Made by a program: the position numbers and the translations under genes
NCBI GenBank assembly: GCA_036504445.1
Contig: DASXVE010000012.1
Location: 1-64,000, forward strand
Source of the DNA: Candidatus Aquicultor sp.
Lineage (GTDB): Bacteria; Actinomycetota; Aquicultoria; Aquicultorales; Aquicultoraceae
Direction of reading: 5' to 3'
Length of the DNA: 64,000 bases
In this document: piece by piece, positions 7,955 through 15,807 of the stretch
Position numbering within the stretch: position 1 is the stretch's first letter
Layout of the letters: every line of letters starts with the position of its first letter
The notes under the pieces: generated by a model
What the model was told of the DNA's origin: nothing
What the model saw: only the letters and a program-made list of their open reading frames with translations
Databases searched by the model: none

Positions 7955-9373
7955 ATGAGTAGAACACCGAAAGATGTATTGGAGTTCGCAAAGAAGAACG
8001 AAGTTCTCTTTGTGGACCTGAAGTTCATCGACTTGCCGGGCGTTTGGCAGCATTTTGTGGTTCCGATTGCCGAGCTCGACGGAGACAGCTTTGAGGCGGG
8101 CTTTGGAATTGACGGCTCATCCATCAGGGGATGGAAAGCAATCAATGCCTCAGACATGATCATCCTGCCCGATCCGGATACCGCGATGATGGATCCGTTC
8201 AAAAAGTATCCGACCATGAGCCTTATCTGCGATATCGCAGACCCGATCACCAAAGAGCCTTACGATCGCGACCCGCGCTACATAGCGAGAAAAGCGGTCA
8301 ATTACATGAAGTCGACCGGCGTTGCCGACACCTGTTTCGTCGGCCCTGAAGCCGAGTTCTTCATCTTCGACAACGTTCGTTTCGATCAGAACTCACACGA
8401 GGGCTACTACGAGATTGATTCCATTGAGGGTACATGGAATACCGGTGCATATGAAGAGCCGAACCTCGGCTACAAACCGCGCCACAAAGAAGGATATTTC
8501 CCGGTACCACCGACCGATAGCCAGGACGATCTACGTGCTGAGATGGTTACCGTTATGCAAGCATGCGGCATCTATGTCGAGGCACAGCACCACGAAGTTG
8601 CAACGGCGGGCCAGGGCGAGATCGACATGCGCTTCGGCGAGCTCTTGAAAACAGCTGATGACCTTATGCTCTTCAAGTACATCGTTAAGAACGTGGCGTA
8701 TATGAACGGCAGAACCGCAACATTTATGCCAAAGCCGCTTTTTGGTGATAACGGTAGTGGTATGCATACCCACCAGAGCCTCTGGAAAGACGGCAAACCG
8801 CTCTTCGCCGGAAACGAATACGCCGGCATCAGCGAAATGGCGCTCTTCTATATCGGCGGTATTGTTAAACATGCGAAAGCACTCGCTGCGCTCACCAACC
8901 CGACCACTAACTCATACAAGAGGCTGGTCCCGGGTTTTGAGGCACCGGTTAACCTTGCGTATTCAGCAAGAAACCGCTCGGCGTCAATCCGCATCCCGAT
9001 GTACTCACCGTCACCGAAGGCGAAACGTGTTGAGATTCGTTTCCCAGACCCGAGCTGCAACCCGTACATGGCGTTTTCAGCAATGCTGATGGCCGGTCTT
9101 GACGGTATCGAAAACCGTATCCATCCGGGCGAGCCGATGGAGAAAGACCTCTACGAGCTTCCAGCGGAAGAGCTTGCAAAGATCCCGCAAATGCCGGGTA
9201 GTCTTGATGAGGCGCTCGACGCACTCGAAGCCGATTACCAATTCCTGCTCAAGGGCAATGTCTTCAGCGAAGATGTTATCAAAGCATGGATCGCATACAA
9301 GAGGGAAAACGAAGTCGATGCACTCAGGCTCCGCCCGCATCCGTATGAGTTCTATATGTACTACGATATCTAG
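7955..9373 (+). CDS. glnA: Glutamine synthetase type I (GSI-beta, adenylylatable)
   Basis: A 472-aa enzyme with AAGGAGG 7 nt before ATG. It forms glutamine from glutamate, ammonia and ATP. Visible signatures: [12 protein letters not shown] near 50, the metal-binding GPEAEFFIF (about 130), [10 protein letters not shown] (about 265), the ATP-binding [17 protein letters not shown] and the [10 protein letters not shown] motif. The C-terminal KDLYELP motif (about 395-401) carries the Tyr adenylylated by GlnE in GSI-beta enzymes, and the length fits that class. GlnE is encoded at 15.8 kb. GlnR-type half-sites precede the gene, and a strong terminator follows. Confidence 0.97.
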   Translation: MSRTPKDVLEFAKKNEVLFVDLKFIDLPGVWQHFVVPIAELDGDSFEAGFGIDGSSIRGWKAINASDMIILPDPDTAMMDPFKKYPTMSLICDIADPITKEPYDRDPRYIARKAVNYMKSTGVADTCFVGPEAEFFIFDNVRFDQNSHEGYYEIDSIEGTWNTGAYEEPNLGYKPRHKEGYFPVPPTDSQDDLRAEMVTVMQACGIYVEAQHHEVATAGQGEIDMRFGELLKTADDLMLFKYIVKNVAYMNGRTATFMPKPLFGDNGSGMHTHQSLWKDGKPLFAGNEYAGISEMALFYIGGIVKHAKALAALTNPTTNSYKRLVPGFEAPVNLAYSARNRSASIRIPMYSPSPKAKRVEIRFPDPSCNPYMAFSAMLMAGLDGIENRIHPGEPMEKDLYELPAEELAKIPQMPGSLDEALDALEADYQFLLKGNVFSEDVIKAWIAYKRENEVDALRLRPHPYEFYMYYDI

Positions 9374-9407
9374 GATTCAGTGCGATAAGCATGACAAAGG
9401 ACGCTTC

Positions 9408-9436
9408 AAAGGGCCGCTGGCAGCGGCCCTTTTTTG
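9408..9436 (+). terminator. Terminator of glnA
   Basis: GGGCCGC (9411-9417) pairs with GCGGCCC around a TGGCA loop, followed by a run of T. It lies 35 bp after the glnA stop and before the convergent ATPase gene. Confidence 0.9.
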
Positions 9437-9470
9437 TTTCAAGACGGCTTTACTATTCTTAGCTACTTAT

Positions 9471-11828
9471 CTAAGACGGGCTTTTCTGTTTTATCCACTC
9501 GCCTACCAACCGCCATTCAACCTCCATAAGAAAGCCCGCAGCTATAATCCCGGCCGATATCTGATACAGCACTTGCGTCGACGGAAACTCGAGGGCTAAG
9601 AAAGTGCGGATAGCTGGAACGATGAGCACTACGGCGAGCGCGGCTACCATCGACGCAACCAGCATAGCCCGCCAGAAGGTAAGCGGCCGCACTACAATCG
9701 TAAGCACCCAAAGACCGAGAATAATAAGCGTTAACGTCGCGGCGGTTTGCATTTGAGCGGTGCTCAGGCCAGGGGACAATCGTGCCAATGTGTAAGAAAT
9801 AAGCGCCGTAAGGCCAACCGTTAGACCTATGGGTATGGCGAAATGAAGCACACGGTTAATAAAGCCTGGCCGGTAGCGTTGTTTGCTCGGGGCAAATGAC
9901 AGCACAAATGCAGGAATACCGATGGTTATCGCGTCGATCAAAGTAAGCTGTCGCGGTAGAAACGGAAACGGCCAAAGTAACAATGCGATAGCAATAGTTA
10001 TGAGCGTAACGTAGACGGTTTTGGTCAAGAAAAGGTTGGCGACCCGCTCGATATTTGCGATAACGCGCCGCCCCTCGGCAACAACGCCGGGAAGCGTCGA
10101 GAATTTGCCGTCAAGCAAAACGATCTCGGCAACCGATTTCGTTGCCGGTGCGCCAGACCCCATAGCGATCCCAAGGTCCGCATCTTTGAGCGCCAGCACG
10201 TCGTTTACTCCGTCTCCCGTCATGCCGACCACGTGACCCTTAGATTGAAGCGCTTTGACCATCTGCTGCTTCTGTTGAGGGGTTACGCGGCCGAAAATCA
10301 CACGCTCATTCAATACCCTAGCGAGCTCTGCAATATCCGAGGGGAGTTGCCGGGCATCAACCGGTTCGCCAATGTTGTTTAGCCCTGCTCGTGAGGCTAC
10401 CGTAGCGACCGTGCTGGGATTATCTCCAGAGATTATCTTTATAGCGACACCCTGATCATCGAAATAGCGCAGGGTGGCTGCAGCATCCGGGCGTACTTTT
10501 TCTTCAAGGACAACGAGGGCAACCGGCTTAATATTATCCGGCAGTTTCTCATCTTCAAGAGCTTCACTGCTTTTGGCAAGCAAGAGGACCCGCAAACCGG
10601 TTCCGGCGAGAGCGTTGACACGGTTGAGCACGGATTCATCTACATTAGCACCACTTAGCAGCACCTCGGGAGCTCCGAGAAGCCAGGTTCCGTGCCCGGT
10701 AAAGCTCGCACCGCTCCATTTCCGTGCGGATGAAAAGGAGACGGAACCCACCTCCTGCCAGCCCCCGGGTGCCGGTATGGCTGCAGCAATTGCCCCCAGT
10801 GTAGGATTTTGATAAGCCGCTTCTGCAGCCAAAGCGCCAAGGGCTTGGCATGCTTCATCGTTGCCGTTATCTAATAGCTCTAAGCGACTAAAAGACAGGA
10901 TGCCTTCGGTAATTGTCCCGGTCTTATCAAGGCACAACACATCGACTCTCGCCAGCACCTCGACCGCCGGTAGCTGCTGTACCAGGACGTTCCTGTGTCC
11001 AAGCGATATAATGCTTACCGCAAATGCCGCGCTGGTAAGAAGAACCAGCCCCTGAGGAATCATCCCGATAATGCCGGCGGCCGACCCAGTGACAGCGGCG
11101 CTAAACGATATATGCGCTTGAAGTTGGCTCACCAGCAGGACGAGCGATGTAGGAATAATTATCCACGTTACATAGCGCAGGATAGTGTTAATACCGTTTT
11201 GCAGCTCCGAGCGCACCGGGCTGAAGTAACGCGCCTCGGCCGCTAGCTTTCGTGCATACGCATCGGTGCCTACTCTGTTTGCCTTGATTAAGCCGGTCCC
11301 GGCAACCACGAAACTTCCCGATAGCACGGTATCACCGGGGGCTTTAGTAACCGGCAGCGATTCACCGGTAAGAAGCGATTCATCAACCTCAAGATTTTGG
11401 GAGTGTAAGACTATCCCGTCAACCACAATCTGATCGCCCGGTCTTAGTTCAAGCACATCGTCGAGCACTACATCGCTCATGGCGATCTCAAAGCTTTTCC
11501 CATCACGGATAACGCGGGCTTTTGGGGCGCTAAGTAGCGAGAGCCGGTCGAGCGTCCATTTTGCCCGCACTTCTTGTATAGTGCCGATCAACGTGTTAGC
11601 GACGAGAACAAGGCCGAACAAAGCATCTCTGATCGAGCCAAATAGAAGGATTACAACAAGCAGTGCACCAAGAATCGCATTAAACAGCGTAAAGACATTA
11701 GAACGAATAATCTCGGCGTAAGAGCGGCTCGTCGTCTCCTTGACGGCGTTAACCTTGCCACGTTGCATGCGTTCTCTAACTTCGGCTTCGGTGAGGCCGT
11801 TAATCGGATTGTTACTCTTTGGTTCCAT
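9471..11828 (-). CDS. P-type cation-transporting ATPase, CtpE-like
   Basis: About 785 aa from the ATG at 11828; an in-frame TTG at 11846 is possible, neither with a strong ribosome-binding site. Hallmarks: the actuator LTGES, the phosphorylation motif CLDKTGTITEG with catalytic Asp near 300, and MTGDGVNDVLALKDADLGIAMG in the hinge. N-terminal pairs of membrane helices are followed by six more at the C-terminus. The N-terminal GLTEAEVRERMQRGKVN and FTLFNAILG segments resemble actinobacterial CtpE (reported as a calcium uptake ATPase). Substrate is therefore possibly Ca2+, by similarity only. It stands alone, convergent with glnA. Confidence 0.88.
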   Translation of the reverse strand: MEPKSNNPINGLTEAEVRERMQRGKVNAVKETTSRSYAEIIRSNVFTLFNAILGALLVVILLFGSIRDALFGLVLVANTLIGTIQEVRAKWTLDRLSLLSAPKARVIRDGKSFEIAMSDVVLDDVLELRPGDQIVVDGIVLHSQNLEVDESLLTGESLPVTKAPGDTVLSGSFVVAGTGLIKANRVGTDAYARKLAAEARYFSPVRSELQNGINTILRYVTWIIIPTSLVLLVSQLQAHISFSAAVTGSAAGIIGMIPQGLVLLTSAAFAVSIISLGHRNVLVQQLPAVEVLARVDVLCLDKTGTITEGILSFSRLELLDNGNDEACQALGALAAEAAYQNPTLGAIAAAIPAPGGWQEVGSVSFSSARKWSGASFTGHGTWLLGAPEVLLSGANVDESVLNRVNALAGTGLRVLLLAKSSEALEDEKLPDNIKPVALVVLEEKVRPDAAATLRYFDDQGVAIKIISGDNPSTVATVASRAGLNNIGEPVDARQLPSDIAELARVLNERVIFGRVTPQQKQQMVKALQSKGHVVGMTGDGVNDVLALKDADLGIAMGSGAPATKSVAEIVLLDGKFSTLPGVVAEGRRVIANIERVANLFLTKTVYVTLITIAIALLLWPFPFLPRQLTLIDAITIGIPAFVLSFAPSKQRYRPGFINRVLHFAIPIGLTVGLTALISYTLARLSPGLSTAQMQTAATLTLIILGLWVLTIVVRPLTFWRAMLVASMVAALAVVLIVPAIRTFLALEFPSTQVLYQISAGIIAAGFLMEVEWRLVGEWIKQKSPS

Positions 11829-12105
11829 AGTTATATATACCGCCAAGCAGCAAGATGTAAAAAACGTATGGCGTACAGGGGGTTCTCACGCGAGCACATC
11901 TAGTTTTAGTGCGTGCATTGAACCATATGTCAACGCCAACCACCATACTATCATATTAAAGCGCCTTTGTAGCCGTCAAAGAAGACCGCTTTTGTCCTAT
12001 AATCTGTAAGCTTGGCATGGAATTTCGTATAATGCTTGTTAGGCTTTATTTTGTCTTCAAATAAGGCTTAGGGTTAACAGTATTAAAGCGCTAGAAAGGT
12101 TGGCA

Positions 12106-12585
12106 ATGAAAGGTCAAAAACAATCAAAAGATCAAACAAAAGGGCAATCGGGGAAGCACACAAAGAAACCGTCTAAGGATAAGAAAAGCGTATTATCTCG
12201 GCGTACCACAACTATCCTTATAGCAATAGCGGCCGTATTAATCCTTGGCTCGGGATTGGGCGTAACGCATGTAACCATCGCCTCGCGCTATAAAGATTAC
12301 ACGGAACCCGCGCCGACTTGGTGTGCTGTATGCCATAAAGAGCCCACGTCACATAACGAGCAATGGGCCGCCACCAACCACGGAACCGCCGCTTTGTTTA
12401 ATAAAGACTACTGCATGAATTGTCACGAGGACAAATACTGCAAAGATTGCCATAAGAAAAAGCCGGTTTCACATGATAGCAATTGGCGGGCGAATCATAT
12501 AGCGCGGGCACAGCAAGACGGTCGAGGTTGCTATGAGTGCCACACAGCCGCTTACTGCCAGAAATGTCATCAGGCCGCGAAGTAG
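12106..12585 (+). CDS. Membrane-anchored pentaheme cytochrome c
   Basis: A 159-aa protein from ATG 12106, 6 nt after AGAAAGG. A strongly basic N-terminus (about 1-30, Lys/Gln/Ser rich) is followed by one membrane helix (about 33-53) and a short extracytoplasmic domain with five CxxCH heme-binding sites: CAVCH, CMNCH, CKDCH, CYECH, CQKCH, plus several extra His that could be distal ligands. The arrangement suggests an N-terminally anchored quinol-linked or shuttle cytochrome, reminiscent of NapC/NrfH-type proteins, but I cannot place it in a named subfamily. No partner reductase or cytochrome maturation gene is adjacent. Confidence 0.85.
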   Translation: MKGQKQSKDQTKGQSGKHTKKPSKDKKSVLSRRTTTILIAIAAVLILGSGLGVTHVTIASRYKDYTEPAPTWCAVCHKEPTSHNEQWAATNHGTAALFNKDYCMNCHEDKYCKDCHKKKPVSHDSNWRANHIARAQQDGRGCYECHTAAYCQKCHQAAK

Positions 12586-12594
12586 GTTAGCACT

Positions 12595-12933
12595 TTAGAG
12601 TGCGTCCTCACCACGCTCACCGGTTCTGATGCGCACGACTTCTTCAAGAGGATTTACAAAGATTTTGCCGTCGCCGAGCTCGCCGGTGTGGGCTATCGTT
12701 TCTACTATCGAGACGACCTCATCAACGCGCTCGTCAGGCACGGCGAGTTCGATCTTCACTTTAGGGATAAATCGGACTTCGCTCGACGCCCCGCGGGAGG
12801 TTTCTATGTGACCTTTCTGCCTGCCAAAACCGGTAACTTCTTTTACGGTTAGGCCTGAAATATTAGCGTTGATAAGCGCCTCTTTTACTGAATCAAGTTT
12901 GAAGCTCTTAACTATCACTACAACCATTTTCAT
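12595..12933 (-). CDS. glnB: PII nitrogen-regulatory protein lacking the T-loop tyrosines
   Basis: A 112-aa protein from ATG 12933 (MKMVVV), with GAGG 8 nt upstream; longer in-frame extensions are unlikely. PII signatures are clear: VTGFGRQKGH, PKVKIELAVPDERV, GDGKIFV and the C-terminal IRIRTGERGEDAL. In the T-loop the segment corresponding to ELYRGAEYMVDF of E. coli GlnB reads ETSRGASSEVRF, so both Tyr46 and Tyr51 (the uridylylation/adenylylation site) are Ser. The ATP- and 2-oxoglutarate-binding regions look intact, so it may signal by ligand binding alone. It is a single gene without amtB next to it. Confidence 0.92.
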   Translation of the reverse strand: MKMVVVIVKSFKLDSVKEALINANISGLTVKEVTGFGRQKGHIETSRGASSEVRFIPKVKIELAVPDERVDEVVSIVETIAHTGELGDGKIFVNPLEEVVRIRTGERGEDAL

Positions 12934-13241
12934 CCGGGCTACCTCATCCACAGCAACAGTACTTGGAGTTAGAATGTTAAAGCAAAAAAGCGAATGATTC
13001 AATCGTCGCTTAGTGCTGTTTGAATAGGGCTCAATCTTATAGTAACAAATACTTTGCAAGAAGTTCTCTACTCTACATTCAGCCGCTTGTATGCTCCAAG
13101 AAATATCTTACGCAGCGATATTTGTTCCTACGTTTTTCTCCTCGTCAAGTGCTCTGTCGCCCTATGAGCATTGCCTCTGCCGGATATTCAAACGTTTATT
13201 ACGTATTCATACCAGGAATAGAAAAGAGATAGTAACGCTGA

Positions 13242-13330
13242 TGCCACAAGAAAGACGGCATGAGGCCAAGCGCCTAAGAATGGCGGTGGCAAATCTGGTT
13301 TAGCACAGTAAACCGTACATATGAGGAGGG
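13242..13330 (+). promoter_or_regulatory. Hairpin-rich leader upstream of the S-layer-like gene
   Basis: In the gap 12934-13336, TGCCAC (13242-13247) can pair with GTGGCA (13286-13291), enclosing AGGC/GCCT (13263-13266/13272-13275). A second hairpin GGTTTA/TAAACC (13297-13302/13309-13314) lies 10 nt before the GAGGAGGG ribosome-binding site. I recognise no riboswitch consensus. The rest of the gap, which should also hold the minus-strand glnB promoter, shows nothing else clear. Confidence 0.35.
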
Positions 13331-13336
13331 TTAAAA

Positions 13337-15646
13337 TTGGTTGGTAAAGAAATTGAGAAAGTAAGGTTGAGACGCTTTGGTCTTTGGCGCTTAACTCTAC
13401 TAGGGGTGTTTCTATTGCTTGCGCTAGCCCTGGGTGGCGTCGCAATGGCGGCCGGAACACCCCAACCGGTTGGTATTGGAATGGGTGATAGCGGATTCCT
13501 GGTAAATCCAACGATCGACTATGTAACAAATCCGATAACCGCGAGCACCCAGGCTTTGGTTGCGGTAACGGGCACCGCAACGCCGATGTCTCTGGTAAGA
13601 ATCACTTTAGTGGATAACGTTCAGCATAACGTTGAAGTATCCACTCAAGCGGATATTAACGGTACATATACGGCGTATCCAATAAACACAGCCACGCTTA
13701 AGAAGGGTACGGTACAGGTATCTGTCCAATCTGTATTCGGGACCTTCAGTGGGGTATATGGCCCCGTCAATGTCACAAAAGAGCAGTGCTTCGCGATTGC
13801 GTCGATTCCCGCTTGGATTAATCTCAATAACAAAAATGCGGTTGAGGTAACTGGCACAGCCGAAGCCGGTGAAATCGTCGATGTTGCGCTTTACGACAAA
13901 ACGTTCGATCAAGCCGGCGACACGAGCGGTTATGCGTTACTGGAGACCACCACTGCCAATAACGGCGAGTTCTCGATGATTTTCGACGTCTCATCGTTGG
14001 CAGACGGAACGATTACCGCCGACGGGGTGGCCGGTTTCGGTACCGACAGCAACTGGAATCTCATCCCAGAAGAAGATTTCACGTATGAAAAGCCCATCAA
14101 GAAAGATACAGTCGCACCCATAGTTACCGTTTCGGCGCCCGTATCGGGCAGCATAATGGAGAGTGATTCTCCGGCGCTTAGCTACACAGCTACCGATGAG
14201 GATGGCGAAGGAATAAAATTCATTACTCCAAGGATCACGCTTGATGGGATATGTGATATTGCCCCTGATACGGGGTTCATCACAGCTGACGGCCGGCCGC
14301 TAAGCGACGGAGAGCACACTCTTGTGCTTGCTGCATCCGACGCAGCAGGGAACGAAACAGTAAAAAACATCCCGTTTATAGTCGACCTTAAATATCCCGA
14401 CATTATGTCGACCAGCCCAAACAATGGAGCCTTAAGCGTCGCTGTTGATACGACGATCAGGGTGACATTCAGTGAGGGAATCGTTCCGGGCAGGGGCTTT
14501 AATGGGATAACGCTTGCATATTACGGCGCAGATGGAAAGCCGGCGGCCGTGTCCGCGAGTAAAACCGTAGATACAAGTAATCCGGCAATACTGGCAATCG
14601 ATCCTAATGCAAACCTCGCAGAAGAAACCACGTACACTATATCTATCCCGGTCAACGCCGTAGCTGACGTTGCCGGCCGCACCTACCGCGGGCTTCTTAA
14701 TGAACAGGACGAGACGTGGGGCATTTACACCTTTACGTTTAAAACCGGAAAACAGCCCGTAACGCCCCCATCGGGGAACGGAGGCGGTAATAACGGTGGC
14801 GGCGGTAGCAGCGCCGGCAATCTCGATAGTGCGCCTGCGGCCCCAAAAAACTTAAGGGCGTCATCAACCGATTTACTTATATCGCTTGAGTGGGATGATA
14901 ACACCGAAGCAAATCTGGCCGGGTATATCGTATACCGAGCCCTAAAGGGAAGCACCAGCTTTGCCAGGCTCAATACTGTCCTACTGCCTGTAGCCGAATA
15001 CCAGGATGCCTCAGCAAAAGCCGGTGTGGTATACACCTATACTGTCACCGCCGTGAGCAAGGGCGGTGACCACAGCGGCACATCAGCTCAGGTGGACGGG
15101 TCGCTTACAGCAGTCAAGGGTGAGAGAATTTTTCGCGATGTTACACCCGGTTCGGCATGTGAACAAGCCGCAACACGCCTGGTAGCGATTGGGGCGATTA
15201 GCGGCTATACCGACGGCACATTCAAGCCCAATCAAAACATTACGCGCGCCGAATTTGCAAAAATGGTTGTTCTTGCAATGGGTTGGGCTCTCGAAGACAC
15301 ATCACACGCGTCGTTTTCAGATTGCACCAGCGATAACTGGGCCTTCCGTTACATCGGGACCGCCAAAGCGCACGGAGTGCTCACCGGTTACCCGGACGGC
15401 ACATTCAGGCCGAAATACACCATAACAAGAGCCGAAATCGCAAAAATCGTTGCGCTTATTCTCAGCCTCAAGCGGGGCACCAGCGAACTTACCGACATTG
15501 ACGGGCATTGGGCACGAGAGTACATCAACTCATGCGCATCGGGCGGCATTATCACCGGTTACACAGATCGCTCGTTCAGGCCGAGCAATCTTGCGACCCG
15601 CAGCGAAGCCGCATATATGGTCGTTCGTATGCTCGATAAGAAGTAA
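13337..15646 (+). CDS. Secreted surface protein with Ig-like, FN3 and three SLH domains
   Basis: A 769-aa protein. TTG start 6 nt after AGGAGGG. The N-terminus is basic with a long hydrophobic signal peptide cut near AMA-AGTP (about residue 38). Then come beta-rich Ig-like segments (about 45-330), a Big_5-like domain (about 350-480) including YPDIMSTSPNNGA and TIRVTFSEGI, a Gly/Asn-rich linker (GNGGGNNGGGG), an FN3 domain with NLAGYIVYRA, and three S-layer homology repeats in the last about 175 residues (GYTDGTFKPN, GYPDGTFRPK, GYTDRSFRPS). SLH repeats bind pyruvylated cell-wall polymers, so the protein is probably part of, or attached to, the S-layer. Confidence 0.88.
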   Translation: MVGKEIEKVRLRRFGLWRLTLLGVFLLLALALGGVAMAAGTPQPVGIGMGDSGFLVNPTIDYVTNPITASTQALVAVTGTATPMSLVRITLVDNVQHNVEVSTQADINGTYTAYPINTATLKKGTVQVSVQSVFGTFSGVYGPVNVTKEQCFAIASIPAWINLNNKNAVEVTGTAEAGEIVDVALYDKTFDQAGDTSGYALLETTTANNGEFSMIFDVSSLADGTITADGVAGFGTDSNWNLIPEEDFTYEKPIKKDTVAPIVTVSAPVSGSIMESDSPALSYTATDEDGEGIKFITPRITLDGICDIAPDTGFITADGRPLSDGEHTLVLAASDAAGNETVKNIPFIVDLKYPDIMSTSPNNGALSVAVDTTIRVTFSEGIVPGRGFNGITLAYYGADGKPAAVSASKTVDTSNPAILAIDPNANLAEETTYTISIPVNAVADVAGRTYRGLLNEQDETWGIYTFTFKTGKQPVTPPSGNGGGNNGGGGSSAGNLDSAPAAPKNLRASSTDLLISLEWDDNTEANLAGYIVYRALKGSTSFARLNTVLLPVAEYQDASAKAGVVYTYTVTAVSKGGDHSGTSAQVDGSLTAVKGERIFRDVTPGSACEQAATRLVAIGAISGYTDGTFKPNQNITRAEFAKMVVLAMGWALEDTSHASFSDCTSDNWAFRYIGTAKAHGVLTGYPDGTFRPKYTITRAEIAKIVALILSLKRGTSELTDIDGHWAREYINSCASGGIITGYTDRSFRPSNLATRSEAAYMVVRMLDKK

Positions 15647-15807
15647 CCGGCAATAAGAAATCAGGCAGTAATCGGTAATGATGCTGCCGGTAATGGAATA
15701 ACCGGAATTGCACTCGATGATTCACATGCGCAATTCGCAACCACCAGCTTACATAGTCTATAATATCGAGGTGATACTTCTGCAACTATCTTAAGGTGCC
15801 GATAGAA

